A stretch of 64,000 bases of DNA from assembly GCF_018310695.1 (NCBI RefSeq), contig NZ_JAGXCY010000007.1, positions 62,001 through 126,000 of the forward strand. Direction: 5' to 3'. The position numbers were made by a program, and so were the translations under genes. Every line of letters begins with the position of its first letter. The stretch's first letter is position 1. The stretch is from Paenibacillus sp. Marseille-Q4541 (GTDB lineage Bacteria > Bacillota > Bacilli > Paenibacillales > Paenibacillaceae). Below, piece after piece: positions 15,551 to 25,176 of the stretch. The notes below the pieces were generated by a model. It saw only the letters and a program-made list of their open reading frames with translations. It made no database searches and had not been told where the DNA came from.

Positions 15551-17992
15551 ATGATGAGTGAACCAACAGGAGAGAATAGCACCAATCATAAAACAACAAA
15601 ACTCAATATTACAGGAATGACTTGTGCTGCATGTGCCACACGAATTGAAAAAGGGTTGTCACGCATGGAAGGCGTAAAGGAAGCGAATGTGAATTTGGCT
15701 CTCGAGCAAGCGTCCGTTCAGTATGATCCTGCATCTATCGGTGTAAATGATCTGAAGAATAAAATAGATTCCCTAGGCTATGGAACCGCGGTAGAAAGCG
15801 TGGATCTAAACATCACAGGGATGACATGCGCCGCATGTGCTACCCGGATTGAAAAAGGACTAAGCCGCATGCCTGGAGTCACTAAAGCGAATGTAAACTT
15901 GGCGCTGGAAACAGCTCATGTCGAATATGCTTCCGGTACGGCAAGCGCTACGGATTTCGTGAAAAAGGTAGAGCAGCTAGGCTATGGTGCGCTTCCGCAG
16001 CAGGCTAAGGAAGATATAGCAGATCTGCGGCAGAAAGAACTGGATCGCAAGAAATGGAAATGGATGATCTCCGCCATTTTGTCCATTCCGTTACTTTGGG
16101 CAATGGTAGGTCATTTCTCCTTCACGTCATGGATCTACGTACCTGATGTGTTCATGAATCCATGGTTTCAGTTTATTCTGGCTACGCCTATCCAGTTTGT
16201 GATTGGTTGGCAGTTTTATAAAGGAGCCTACGCTGCTCTTCGGAATAAGAGCGCCAATATGGATGTGCTCATCTCCCTTGGGACTTCAGCGGCGTATTTT
16301 TACAGTCTTTATTTGAGCATTGTATGGACGACTGAAGGTGGGCATCATGGAGCTGAGCTCTACTACGAAACAAGCGCCATACTTATTACACTTGTTCTGG
16401 TAGGGAAATGGTTTGAAAGTGTGGCAAAAGGGCGCTCATCACAGGCTATTCGTAGTTTGATGGAGCTGGCGCCAAGAACAGCCCTCGTCATTCGCGACGG
16501 AGCAGAGAAGACGATCCCGGCTTCCGAAGTCATCGCTGGAGATCTGTTTATTGTGAAACCTGGTGAGAAGTTCCCGGTTGATGGTGTGGTCGAGAAAGGT
16601 TCCTCTTCTGCCGATGAGTCGATGCTGAGCGGGGAGAGCCTTCCGGTCGATAAGAAGCCGGGGGACAATGTCTCAGGTGCTACCATTAACAAAAATGGAG
16701 CGCTAACTGTACGAGCTACGAGAGTTGGATCCGACACAGCCCTTGCCCAAATCATTAAAGTGGTGGAAGAGGCGCAAGGTTCCAAGGCACCGATTCAGCG
16801 GATTGCAGATCTTATTTCGGGTATCTTTGTACCGATTGTTGTTGGGATCGCAGTATTGACCTTTGTGATCTGGTTCTTCTTCGTTGATCAAGGTCAGTTT
16901 GCAAATGCACTGGAAAAAGCCATCGCAGTGCTCGTTATCGCTTGTCCTTGTGCGCTGGGTCTTGCTACTCCAACATCCATTATGGCAGGTTCCGGTAGAG
17001 CTGCTGAATATGGCATTCTTTTTAAAGGTGGAGAACATCTGGAGCATGCGCAGGAGATACAAATCGTCGTACTCGACAAAACGGGAACAGTAACCGAAGG
17101 CAAACCACAATTAACCGATGTGATTACTCGTAAAGATATGAAAGAAGAAGAATTTTTAGCTCTCGTTGCCGCAGCAGAAAATGCCTCCGAGCATCCGCTT
17201 GCTCAAGCGATCGTGCAAGGGATCGGAGCAAAAGGCATTCGTTTTTCCGAGGCAGAACATTTCGAGAATATTCCCGGTTACGGGGTGAAGGCTAGAGTAG
17301 AAGGTAAGGACCTGCTTATCGGTACACGCCGACTGCTTGAACAGCATCACGTTGATAGCAAAATGGCAGACAGTGGGATGCGGCAGTTAGAAGAGAAAGG
17401 GAAAACGGCTATGCTGGTAAGCATTGATGGTAACTGGGCAGGAACGATTGCTGTAGCAGACACAATCAAAGCGACTTCACGTGCCGCAGTTCAGCGCTTG
17501 AAAGAGATGGGCATTGAAGTTGTTATGATGACAGGCGATAACAAGCGGACGGCGGAAGCTGTGGCTAAGGAAGCAGGCATTGATCATGTACTGGCTGAAG
17601 TACTTCCAGAAGGTAAAGCGGAAGAAGTGAAGAAACTCCAGCAGACAGGTAAAAAAGTAGCGATGGCGGGCGACGGCATCAATGATGCTCCTGCACTTGT
17701 TACCGCAGATACTGGCATGGCAATGGGAACCGGGACCGATGTGGCGATGGAAGCAGCTGATGTAACGCTAATGCGCGGTGACTTGAATAGTATTCCGGAC
17801 GCCATCCTAATGAGTCGACGTACTATGGGGAATATTAAACAGAACCTATTCTGGGCACTTGGATATAATGTAATTGGAATCCCTATAGCAGCTATAGGAT
17901 TGCTTGCTCCATGGCTTGCCGGAGCGGCGATGGCGCTAAGTTCAGTATCTGTTGTACTGAATGCATTACGATTGCAACGGGTAAAACTGTAA
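15551..17992 (+). CDS. copA: Copper-exporting P1B-type ATPase CopA
   Basis: An 813-residue membrane pump with two N-terminal HMA domains, each with [15 protein letters not shown] (Cys25/28 and Cys93/96), eight expected membrane helices, transmembrane metal motif CPC (ACPCALGLA), phosphorylation motif DKTGT, SEHPLA in the nucleotide-binding domain, and GDGINDAP in the hinge. This set marks a Cu(I) exporter of the P1B-1 group. The start ATG follows AAGGGG, and a second ATG is next to it. It is under its own CsoR-type operator and separated from copZ by terminators. Confidence 0.95.
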   Translation: MMSEPTGENSTNHKTTKLNITGMTCAACATRIEKGLSRMEGVKEANVNLALEQASVQYDPASIGVNDLKNKIDSLGYGTAVESVDLNITGMTCAACATRIEKGLSRMPGVTKANVNLALETAHVEYASGTASATDFVKKVEQLGYGALPQQAKEDIADLRQKELDRKKWKWMISAILSIPLLWAMVGHFSFTSWIYVPDVFMNPWFQFILATPIQFVIGWQFYKGAYAALRNKSANMDVLISLGTSAAYFYSLYLSIVWTTEGGHHGAELYYETSAILITLVLVGKWFESVAKGRSSQAIRSLMELAPRTALVIRDGAEKTIPASEVIAGDLFIVKPGEKFPVDGVVEKGSSSADESMLSGESLPVDKKPGDNVSGATINKNGALTVRATRVGSDTALAQIIKVVEEAQGSKAPIQRIADLISGIFVPIVVGIAVLTFVIWFFFVDQGQFANALEKAIAVLVIACPCALGLATPTSIMAGSGRAAEYGILFKGGEHLEHAQEIQIVVLDKTGTVTEGKPQLTDVITRKDMKEEEFLALVAAAENASEHPLAQAIVQGIGAKGIRFSEAEHFENIPGYGVKARVEGKDLLIGTRRLLEQHHVDSKMADSGMRQLEEKGKTAMLVSIDGNWAGTIAVADTIKATSRAAVQRLKEMGIEVVMMTGDNKRTAEAVAKEAGIDHVLAEVLPEGKAEEVKKLQQTGKKVAMAGDGINDAPALVTADTGMAMGTGTDVAMEAADVTLMRGDLNSIPDAILMSRRTMGNIKQNLFWALGYNVIGIPIAAIGLLAPWLAGAAMALSSVSVVLNALRLQRVKL

Positions 17993-18015
17993 CAAACGAA
18001 ACTGATTTAAGTAAG

Positions 18016-18057
18016 AAGATATCCTGCTTCCTAAGAGCGTGCAGGGTATCTTTTTTT
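18016..18057 (+). terminator. Terminator of copA
   Basis: AAGATATCCTGC (18016-18027) pairs with GCAGGGTATCTT (18041-18052, one G-U pair), followed by TTTTT. Confidence 0.88.
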
Positions 18058-18113
18058 GTTATAGGATGTGGGGAATAAGGAATTCTATTTGAAAAGGGAG
18101 AGGAAGCTACAGT

Positions 18114-18851
18114 ATGTTACATCCACAATATCCATATGAAACGTTCATTAGAACACTTCCGGTGAAGTCCCAATATACAAAAGAGGAATTGTTAGTGGAG
18201 GATTTATTAGTAGGCCGGGAAGGTCCTGTTGAAATGTATTATGCACCTCATAATGAGTACATCAATCCTCTCGCTAAGGTTGTTCTGGTCGGCATTACAC
18301 CTGGCTGGACGCAAATGGAACTTGCCTACCGAACTACCATTCAGTCTTTGCAGAAAGGGGAGACGTTTGAAGAAGCATGTAAAGCTGCAAAAATAGCCGC
18401 AAGATTCGCTGGCTCCATGCGCACCAATATAATAAAAATGCTCGAAGACATTAGCTTGCATCACTATCTGGGCATCGAAAGCGTAAGCGATTTGTTTGAT
18501 GCAAACTGCTCTTTGTTACATACAACTTCATTACTGAAACACCCGGTATTTGTTTCTCGAAAAAACTATAACGGACATAGTCCGTCTTTAAGCAATAGTA
18601 AGTTTTTATGTACAAAAATAATTCACTCCTTCCCCCAGGAGATGAGCAAGCTGGAACATCCCCTAATCATTCCGTTAGGAAGGTCGGTTGAGATGGTACT
18701 CAGGCAACTCCCTGAGCAAACTATGGGGCAAGGTTATAAATATTTATGGGGATTTCCGCACCCATCCGGCGCCAACGGACATCGTCTCAAGCAATTCGAA
18801 TCCGCGAAACCAGAAATGATACAACTGCTGAGTCATTTGAAAGGTCGTTAG
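18114..18851 (+). CDS. Uracil-DNA-glycosylase-superfamily-like protein
   Basis: A 245-residue soluble protein with a motif order like the uracil-DNA glycosylase superfamily: VGITPGW (59-65, where classic enzymes have a GxxPG motif), NCSLLHTTSLLKHPVF (about 131-146), IPLGR (186-190), and PHPSGANGHR (215-224, like the HPS motif). The first-motif residues differ from known UDG families, so catalytic activity cannot be assumed. GGGAGAGG precedes the ATG. It is monocistronic and overlaps the stop of the convergent LysR gene by 4 bases. Confidence 0.6.
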   Translation: MLHPQYPYETFIRTLPVKSQYTKEELLVEDLLVGREGPVEMYYAPHNEYINPLAKVVLVGITPGWTQMELAYRTTIQSLQKGETFEEACKAAKIAARFAGSMRTNIIKMLEDISLHHYLGIESVSDLFDANCSLLHTTSLLKHPVFVSRKNYNGHSPSLSNSKFLCTKIIHSFPQEMSKLEHPLIIPLGRSVEMVLRQLPEQTMGQGYKYLWGFPHPSGANGHRLKQFESAKPEMIQLLSHLKGR

Positions 18852-19750
18852 TTGCTATTTCCGGGATAACAATATGTATTCTGCAATTGCCCAATAAACA
18901 TGCGGAGGGCAAGGGTCGTCTCTAAGTTGGCCGCATGAACCATACTAAATTCTCTCTCCATCTGATGTTGTATTAGATGAATTTGAGCGATTTCCCTGTA
19001 TTTGATTTCTTTTTGTACAATCCACTCGGATAATAGAGCAATTCCAAGTCCTGCGACGACCGCTTCTTTAACGCCTTGACTGCTATAAAAGGAGTACGTG
19101 TGTTTGACCCGAAGCGCATATTCTTCAATAAACTGATCGCTAAAAGCGCGTGTACCCGAACCGGATTCTCTTAATACCCATATTTGGTCTTGGAGTTGCA
19201 GTGGTTCCACGACACGTTCCGTGGCAAGTGGGTGATTGGAAGGGGCCACTAGAATCATTTTATCCTTCATATAAGGGGTTACTACCCATTCAGAAGTACT
19301 TACTTTTCCTTCTACCAAGCCAATATCCAGTATTCCCTCGCGCAGACCTCTCATAATTTCTTCTGTATTTCGAATCGTAACCTGAATCTCTACATGGGGA
19401 TATTGTTTTGCATACTCTGCAATCATACGGGGAAGTATATACTCACCAATTGTAAAACTTGCTCCGAGTCTAATGTGTCCTGTCACTTCATGTTGAAGAA
19501 GTCGGATGGACTGTTTAGCTTCATCGTACAAAAGCATAATTTGCTTAGCACGTTTATACAACATTTCCCCCGCTTCTGTTAAGCGAACTTGTTTGGATGT
19601 GCGATGAAATAATTTAGCGCCCATCTCGTTCTCCAGATTGCGAATGTGAAGGCTGACTCCTGGCTGGGATAGGTTTAGTATTTCGGCTGCTTTGGAGAAG
19701 TGACGCAGCTCCGCAACGGTGACAAACACTTTTAATGCATCTGTAATCAT
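18848..19750 (-). CDS. LysR-family regulator of the YeiH transporter
   Basis: A 300-residue LysR regulator with an N-terminal winged helix-turn-helix (FVTVAELRHFSKAAEILNLS) and a LysR_substrate domain (about 90-295). The ATG at 19750 is 6 bases after GAGGA; the ATG at 19756 abuts that sequence. It is divergent from a YeiH-type exporter, the same arrangement as yeiE-yeiH in enterobacteria and cysL-like regulators in Bacillus. It probably controls the exporter from the 182-base intergenic region; the effector is unknown. Confidence 0.88.
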   Translation of the reverse strand: MITDALKVFVTVAELRHFSKAAEILNLSQPGVSLHIRNLENEMGAKLFHRTSKQVRLTEAGEMLYKRAKQIMLLYDEAKQSIRLLQHEVTGHIRLGASFTIGEYILPRMIAEYAKQYPHVEIQVTIRNTEEIMRGLREGILDIGLVEGKVSTSEWVVTPYMKDKMILVAPSNHPLATERVVEPLQLQDQIWVLRESGSGTRAFSDQFIEEYALRVKHTYSFYSSQGVKEAVVAGLGIALLSEWIVQKEIKYREIAQIHLIQHQMEREFSMVHAANLETTLALRMFIGQLQNTYCYPGNSN

Positions 19751-19932
19751 AATCATTCCTCATTTATTATCAGGTTTATTGGACAAGTTATTGTAGGGAT
19801 CTGAATCAAGCATAAGTATTTATAATGATTGGCATAGCATATCGATATTTCACTCAGCAGGCATGATGAACTATAGTAAACACCATAGGAATCACACAGA
19901 AGTCATCAGGGTTAAACAAGGGGTGTATTGTT

Positions 19933-20973
19933 ATGAATAAATCAGTGGCTGCACCGCAAAAAGAATCAAACAAAAAGGGATTCTATTTGGGGATTGGTCT
20001 CACACTGGTCATCGCATTAGTCGCAAGATATTTGGCGATGCTTCCTTTTTTAAGTATCATGGGCCAGCTTGTGCTTGCTATCTTGCTTGGTATGCTTTAC
20101 CGAGCTTTTGTACCTGTTCCTGAAATTGCTGCTGGGGGCATATCATTTTCCAGTAAAAAGCTTCTTCGGTACGGAATTATTCTGCTGGGTGTGAGGCTTA
20201 ACTTAGCCGACGTAATTGAAGCGGGTCCAAAAGTACTGGCTATAGCTATTATTAATATTATTTTTGCCATCACCGTTATATTCTTACTTGCAAAATGGTT
20301 CAAAGTCGATCAGAAGCTCGGACTATTAACCGCGTGCGGAACTGCAATCTGCGGAGCGGCTGCGGTAGTTGCTATTTCTCCTCAATTAAAAGCAAGCGAT
20401 GAAGATACCGCAATAAGTGCGGCAACCGTCGCGATTCTTGGCACGATTTTCACCTTATGCTATACCGTATTGTACCCTGTACTTGGATTAAGTGCATCCG
20501 GCTACGGCATCTTCTCAGGTGCAACGCTGCACGAAATCGCTCATGTCATTGCAGCAGCAGATCCTGGGGGACAAAGTGCAGTAGATTTGGCGGTTATCGT
20601 TAAATTGTCCAGAGTTGCAATGCTTGTACCGATTGCCATCATTATTGGAATGTGGAGCGCTCGCAAAGAACGTAATGAAAATGGAATCAACACGAAAATG
20701 AGTTTCCGTAATATCCCCATACCTTGGTTCATTGTAGGTTTCTTGGTGATGAGTGGGGTTAATACACTGAATATTATTCCACCTGCTATGGTATCCATTT
20801 TGATCACCATTTCTTATCTTCTGATTGGAATGGCAATGGCCGGTCTTGGACTCGGTGTTCAGTTTTCTACATTTAGAAAAAAAGGATTACCTTCTTTTAT
20901 CGCAGGTGGAATCGGATCGATCTTATTATCCATTCTTGGTTTTGCTCTTGTACATTTATTCGGACTTGCATAA
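19933..20973 (+). CDS. YeiH-family membrane protein, putative sulfate exporter
   Basis: A 346-residue integral membrane protein of the UPF0324/YeiH family (PF03601), with about ten membrane segments. Conserved blocks are RYGIILLGVRLNLADV, TACGTAICGAAAVVAISP and LHEIAHVIAAADPGG. Members are annotated as putative sulfate or sulfonate exporters on limited evidence. AAGGGGTG precedes the ATG. It is divergent from its presumed LysR regulator. Confidence 0.88.
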   Translation: MNKSVAAPQKESNKKGFYLGIGLTLVIALVARYLAMLPFLSIMGQLVLAILLGMLYRAFVPVPEIAAGGISFSSKKLLRYGIILLGVRLNLADVIEAGPKVLAIAIINIIFAITVIFLLAKWFKVDQKLGLLTACGTAICGAAAVVAISPQLKASDEDTAISAATVAILGTIFTLCYTVLYPVLGLSASGYGIFSGATLHEIAHVIAAADPGGQSAVDLAVIVKLSRVAMLVPIAIIIGMWSARKERNENGINTKMSFRNIPIPWFIVGFLVMSGVNTLNIIPPAMVSILITISYLLIGMAMAGLGLGVQFSTFRKKGLPSFIAGGIGSILLSILGFALVHLFGLA

Positions 20974-20985
20974 AAAAAACATTTG

Positions 20986-21019
20986 AAAGCCCTTGGGATC
21001 AGTTGTCCGCAAGGGCTTT
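20986..21019 (-). terminator. Terminator overlapping the anti-sigma gene end
   Basis: AAAGCCCTTG (20986-20995) pairs with CAAGGGCTTT (21010-21019). On the minus strand it is followed by a T8 run (20972-20979 region). One arm of the stem lies inside the last codons of the anti-sigma-like gene, which ends at 20999. Confidence 0.8.
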
Positions 21020-21829
21020 AATATTGTGTGTGAATTCGCTATAAGGTACTTCTTCAGCACTCGGTGGATCTAGTTCGGAATCGATGGAAGAAACAAGATC
21101 GTCCTCTGAGACTACATAAATCCCTTTGGTCTGTCCGACAAGATTATAGGTGCCAGGTTGTTCAGCTTTGCTCATAAATAGAATGACTCGGTCTTCTTTT
21201 GTTAATGAAATATCAGCGTGGTTCAAAGTCTCACTCATATCAATCTTCAGATCAGAAGGTATCTCTTTTTCGCTAGAAACTACAATTTCATTCACCTGTG
21301 CTTGAATAGAGATTCCTTTATCGCTTCCGTCGGTTGCTTTTATTTCATGCGTTTCTGTTATGTTGAGGTCTGCAATGAGGTCGGCCTCATTGATCAAGTC
21401 CTTCATCCAAAGATTCTGATCTGAAATACTCGTTTTGTATGTTTCATTCTCACTTGAGGAGTATAAGTCATCCTCGTTTTTGGTGGATTTCTCAAGACCT
21501 CGTTGATCCATCGAGAAGGGGAGATTGTTTACTGCATCTTCAAAGGACTCCGTAGGCATTGAGGTTTCAGCCATGCTTATCGTAGCTGCATCATTTGGTT
21601 TCAGCCCGTTACTTGATAGGAGCATCCAAGCTGCAGTAAGTACCGCACCGCATGCTGTAATTGTGACGAAGATATGTTTTAGGCGAAAACGTTGTTTTTT
21701 GGAGGCAGGATTCTGTGAAATACGCTGCACCGTCTGGATTACTTTTTGCTTATGTTCCTCTGTGAAAGGTTCATCCCCAAATGGTCCTTTTTTTACATGC
21801 TTTTGCCATTCCTCATGATGTTCTGTCAT
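20999..21829 (-). CDS. Single-pass membrane anti-sigma-like protein
   Basis: A 276-residue protein with a charged cytoplasmic N-terminus (1-50), one membrane segment (about 51-71, HIFVTITACGAVLTAAWMLL) and an extracellular domain of about 200 residues, Ser/Glu-rich at first and beta-rich later. It overlaps the ECF sigma gene by 4 bases, which indicates it is the cognate anti-sigma factor. No HxxxCxxC zinc motif is present, so it belongs to a non-zinc type. The external domain matches nothing I recognise and may be the sensor. Confidence 0.75.
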   Translation of the reverse strand: MTEHHEEWQKHVKKGPFGDEPFTEEHKQKVIQTVQRISQNPASKKQRFRLKHIFVTITACGAVLTAAWMLLSSNGLKPNDAATISMAETSMPTESFEDAVNNLPFSMDQRGLEKSTKNEDDLYSSSENETYKTSISDQNLWMKDLINEADLIADLNITETHEIKATDGSDKGISIQAQVNEIVVSSEKEIPSDLKIDMSETLNHADISLTKEDRVILFMSKAEQPGTYNLVGQTKGIYVVSEDDLVSSIDSELDPPSAEEVPYSEFTHNIKALADN

Positions 21830-22401
21830 TCAGCCCGCCTCCCTAGTTCTTTTTGTACCTTTTCCTTAGCTCTGGAAAGACGTGATTTCACCGTACCCTC
21901 TGAAATGTGAAGTACATTTGCGATTTCATGAATTTTCATTTCATATTTTAAGGAGAGAATAAGTACCTCCCGTGATTTGACAGACAGGCTCATGATGACG
22001 TCCCAAATCGAGTCTTCGTAGTGTTGTTCCATGACAATCGATTCAGCAGAAGGGACAATCCGGCTGTTGCGGGACAGGGCACTGCTCCCCGCTGTTTTTT
22101 CCTCATCTATGGAATAGAGCTTCCCGCCTAAGCTCTGCCGAAAGAAACGCGATCTCCGGTAGGAGTGAGCCGTGTTTCGCGTGATGGTGATCAGCCATGT
22201 TTTGAGAGAAGCTTCTCCCCGGTACGTGTGAATCCCTTGATACGCCTTAATAAAAACCTCTTGTGAGATATCATCGGCGTGATCCCGGTCTCCAGTCAGA
22301 AAAAAGGCGTAATTCCACACGTCATTACCATAGTCGTCCATCATTTGATATAAAGTTTCGTTATCCAGCGTAACCGCATGTTTTAGATCGCCATAATCCA
22401 A
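21826..22401 (-). CDS. ECF-type RNA polymerase sigma factor
   Basis: A 191-residue sigma factor. Region 2 (about 20-90) has DDISQEVFIKAYQGIHTYRGEASLKTWL (shown here as a block of the DAEDxxQEvF type), and region 4 (about 130-185) has SVKSREVLILSLKYEMKIHEIA and ISEGTVKSRLSRAKEKV as the -35-binding helix-turn-helix. The start is TTG with GAGGTGAG 5 bases upstream. It is coupled to the anti-sigma gene. An ECF-like promoter immediately upstream suggests self-activation. Confidence 0.9.
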   Translation of the reverse strand: MDYGDLKHAVTLDNETLYQMMDDYGNDVWNYAFFLTGDRDHADDISQEVFIKAYQGIHTYRGEASLKTWLITITRNTAHSYRRSRFFRQSLGGKLYSIDEEKTAGSSALSRNSRIVPSAESIVMEQHYEDSIWDVIMSLSVKSREVLILSLKYEMKIHEIANVLHISEGTVKSRLSRAKEKVQKELGRRAE

Positions 22402-22423
22402 GCTTGCTCACCTCACTACTCTA

Positions 22424-22452
22424 TAGACTATCTAAATGCGAAATAAGTTCCT
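22424..22452 (-). promoter_or_regulatory. ECF-type promoter of the sigma/anti-sigma pair
   Basis: On the minus strand AGGAACTT (22445-22452) is followed after 16 bases by GTCTA (22424-22428), which matches the bipartite AAC / GTC pattern of ECF promoters. It lies 22 bases before the sigma gene start, as expected for autoregulation. Confidence 0.5.
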
Positions 22453-22593
22453 AGGTGTAAAGAGAATCCATGTTTTTCCTTACTCGCTGGAGGCTTTACT
22501 AATATGGTGGGCAAAAAGGCACGTACAATGAGGTACTGATGGAGTTTGAGAAGTACCTGACGATCAAGTAGACTTAGGAGGTGCTTTTTGCAC

Positions 22594-23379
22594 ATGAATG
22601 AATCCAAGTATTCAAGATCGGAGCTGAATAATACGATGAATGAGACGATTAATTTATTGATGAATCACAAGTCGATACGTAAATACAAGAATGAACCAGT
22701 GACAGATGAACAGCTGGAAACCATTGTTGCAGCAGGGCAGATGGCTTCCTCTTCCAGCAATGTACAGGCTTATAGTGTCATTGCCGTTACTGATCCCGAG
22801 CTAAAAACAAAGCTGACTGCACTAGCAGGAAACCAAGCTTATATAGAAGAATGTCCCGTCTTTCTTGTCTGGTGCGCGGATATGTACCGGTTGCGTGAAA
22901 CCGCCTTACCTCACACTGCCGGGGCAGAAACGTACGAAGATACAATGGAGAACTTTACAGTAGCAACGATTGATGTGGCACTTGCTGCACAAAATGCGGC
23001 GGTAGCTGCGGAGTCTCTAGGACTTGGTGTTGTATATATCGGGGGCATTCGCAATAACATCGAAGATATTTCCAAACTTCTGGGATTGCCTGAATTTGCT
23101 TACCCTGTATTCGGTATGTGTCTTGGCGTACCGGATCAGGAACCTGTGCTGCGTCCACGTTTGCCCCTAAAAGCAGTCCTACACAAGAACGGGTATAGCA
23201 AGGAGCAAACTCTTGCTGGAGCAAAGGAATATGATGAGACTCTTTCAGCCTACATGATGGAACGTTCTGGCGGAGAGCAGTCTGCTACGTGGTCTGAGAT
23301 GATGGCGAAAAGACTGACTCAGCCCGCTCGTCTCCAGTTGAAAGCTTTTCTTAAAGGTAAAGGATTTATGAAACGCTAA
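22594..23379 (+). CDS. NfsA-type FMN nitroreductase
   Basis: A 261-residue flavoprotein of the oxygen-insensitive NAD(P)H nitroreductase family (NfsA/Frp branch). Features are the N-terminal HKSIRKYKNEPV with FMN-phosphate-binding Arg residues, AGQMASSSSNVQAYSVIAV, SLGLGVVYIGGIRNN, and GMCLGVPDQEPVLRPRLPL. It reduces nitro compounds, quinones or flavins with NADPH. The ATG at 22594 is 10 bases after AGGAGGTG; a TTG at 22588 is too close. It is divergent from the ECF sigma operon. Confidence 0.9.
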   Translation: MNESKYSRSELNNTMNETINLLMNHKSIRKYKNEPVTDEQLETIVAAGQMASSSSNVQAYSVIAVTDPELKTKLTALAGNQAYIEECPVFLVWCADMYRLRETALPHTAGAETYEDTMENFTVATIDVALAAQNAAVAAESLGLGVVYIGGIRNNIEDISKLLGLPEFAYPVFGMCLGVPDQEPVLRPRLPLKAVLHKNGYSKEQTLAGAKEYDETLSAYMMERSGGEQSATWSEMMAKRLTQPARLQLKAFLKGKGFMKR

Positions 23380-23411
23380 TATCGAATTTCATTTGTTAGA
23401 GGAATAAAGAA

Positions 23412-23447
23412 GGAGAGGCCTCCGCACAAAAGTGCGGGGGCCTCTCC
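23412..23447. terminator. Long hairpin between convergent genes
   Basis: A 16-bp stem, GGAGAGGCCTCCGCAC (23412-23427) with GTGCGGGGGCCTCTCC (23432-23447), has a four-base loop and one G-U pair. No long T-run follows on either strand, only a T-rich stretch on the minus strand. It probably terminates both convergent genes despite the weak U-tract. Confidence 0.65.
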
Positions 23448-23489
23448 ACGTATGTAGTAGAGCACTAATATTGAAATTATAATGGAAAT

Positions 23490-24296
23490 TTATAGGCTGT
23501 AAAACTGTCTGGTGTTCCTATAAAACAGTTCTGCTGCGGCAGTAAGTTTCACTCCAGTGACATCACACCACGCACGTATTACGTCTTTTACCATACGGGG
23601 ATGGGTTTTGTGAGCGGCAAAAGGCCCTTCAAAAGGCCAGGGACCATCGGTTTCTGCCATGATCTGATCATGAGGATACTTACTAGCCAAATCTTGAATT
23701 TCTTTTTCATAAACAAGATCAGGTGTGAAAGAAATGTAGTATCCGTTCTCGGCCATCCTGCGGACAGTATCATCGGAGCCTTTAAACCAGTGAAAATGCG
23801 CCTTGTTAAATTGATGTCGCTCCAGCAAATCGCAGGCGATATCGGCATCCTCATAAACCGCATGCAGTACAATGGGTTTGTCATGCTTTTTAGCAAAGAC
23901 GATAAACTTCTCCAGCATGGAGATATACGGATCTAAGTCAAAAGGTTGTCCGGCTTTTTCTGCTTCCAGCCGTGAATAATAAGGTAATCCTACTTCACCT
24001 ACTGCGATCATGGAATCGATATGATTCTCCATCCAGTCCAGCAGTTCATTCAGTTGTTCCATACTTGGCACAGGCTGCTCCGGGTGATATCCATAAGCAG
24101 GATAGATCAAATCTGGTGCAGCTGATGAGATTCTCTCCATCTTCTGGCACGAAGTAAGGTGAGTTGATACGGCAATTACAGATTCTACGCCGTTTGGAGC
24201 AAGTGACAACCGTAGCGGCTGAATTTCATCATCATACTGGTCAAGGTGAATATGTGCATCAATAACCGGGCACCCAAAATCATCGGTTTGCTGCAT
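23490..24296 (-). CDS. TatD-family metal-dependent hydrolase
   Basis: A 268-residue TIM-barrel hydrolase. Metal-binding motifs are IDAHIHLDQY near the N-terminus, VGEVGLPYY in the middle (Glu), LHAVYEDA, FHWFKGS, and MAETDGPWP near the C-terminus (Asp). TatD enzymes are nucleases or amidohydrolases. It is the last gene in the TPP-riboswitch operon, 26 bases after the ATPase gene, with AGGAGGTG before its ATG. In this place it could act on a pyrimidine or other thiamine salvage intermediate; that is inference only. Confidence 0.88.
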   Translation of the reverse strand: MQQTDDFGCPVIDAHIHLDQYDDEIQPLRLSLAPNGVESVIAVSTHLTSCQKMERISSAAPDLIYPAYGYHPEQPVPSMEQLNELLDWMENHIDSMIAVGEVGLPYYSRLEAEKAGQPFDLDPYISMLEKFIVFAKKHDKPIVLHAVYEDADIACDLLERHQFNKAHFHWFKGSDDTVRRMAENGYYISFTPDLVYEKEIQDLASKYPHDQIMAETDGPWPFEGPFAAHKTHPRMVKDVIRAWCDVTGVKLTAAAELFYRNTRQFYSL

Positions 24297-24322
24297 GTAG
24301 ACTTCACCTCCTTGTATCTAGA

Positions 24323-25120
24323 TTACAACAACCGACTTTGTTCTTTTTCCGCGCGTAGCAGGCCTGATATCTCCCTTTTCAGGGCCAGAAACTCAGGGTC
24401 CTCAGTAATACGTTCCTGTCTTGGTCTTGGAAAAGGAACTTGGACCTCATGTAGCACAGTAGAAGGACGTCCGGAAAATACGTATATTCGATCTGATAAC
24501 AACAATGCCTCTTCAATATTATGAGTAATAAAGAGCACCGAGCGGCGATACTGCTCCCAAATACCGAGCAGCCATTCCTGCATTTCACTTCTTGTGAGCG
24601 CATCGAGCGCACTGAATGGTTCATCAAGCAGCATGAGCTCTTGAGGGCTTAGTAGTGCGCGTACAAAAGCAGCTCTCTGCTGCATACCTCCGGAGAGCAT
24701 ATGGGGATAGGCTTCTTCGAAACCTTCAAGTCCCGCTTGTTTAATCCAGTGGTGGATGTCTTCCTGAGTGATCTTCCCGCTCTTCTCAGCATGCATCCGA
24801 GGAGCAACCTCACTGGACAGCTTGATATTATCAATGATTGTGCGCCAAGGAAAAAGTGCCGGTTGCTGGGGCATATAGCTGATATGCCCTCGTTCTCCTG
24901 TTACCACTTCTCCATCCATGTGCACACTTCCTGCCCCGGGATCAAGAAGTCCACCAATAATTTGAAATAGGGAGCTCTTGCCGCTACCGGATGGACCAAC
25001 AATGGAGATGAATTCTCCCTTCTGAACGGTGAGCGAAATATCCTTAAGGACGGGTAATGTTTTTTTCTTCTCTCGGAAGGAGAGAGCAATCTGTTTTACT
25101 TCTAAAGCGGGTACCTTCAT
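24323..25120 (-). CDS. ABC transporter ATPase for a thiamine precursor (ThiZ-like)
   Basis: A 265-residue ABC ATPase of the nitrate/taurine/HMP group: Walker A GPSGSGKSS, Q-loop MPQQPALFPW, signature LSGGMQQRAAFVRAL, Walker B LMLLDEPFSALD, and switch His in FITHN. It belongs to the TPP-controlled import operon with the permease and the NMT1-like binding protein, so it should power uptake of a thiamine pyrimidine precursor. Confidence 0.88.
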   Translation of the reverse strand: MKVPALEVKQIALSFREKKKTLPVLKDISLTVQKGEFISIVGPSGSGKSSLFQIIGGLLDPGAGSVHMDGEVVTGERGHISYMPQQPALFPWRTIIDNIKLSSEVAPRMHAEKSGKITQEDIHHWIKQAGLEGFEEAYPHMLSGGMQQRAAFVRALLSPQELMLLDEPFSALDALTRSEMQEWLLGIWEQYRRSVLFITHNIEEALLLSDRIYVFSGRPSTVLHEVQVPFPRPRQERITEDPEFLALKREISGLLRAEKEQSRLL

Positions 25121-25176
25121 GTGCTTTTATCTCCTTTCCGAGATGTTTTCGTTCATAGAGTAGCTTCTTTGCGACA

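Noticed and set aside
16703..17110. Minus-strand 135-codon frame inside copA
   Set aside because: It is antisense to the conserved CPC and DKTGT region of copA and has no features of its own.
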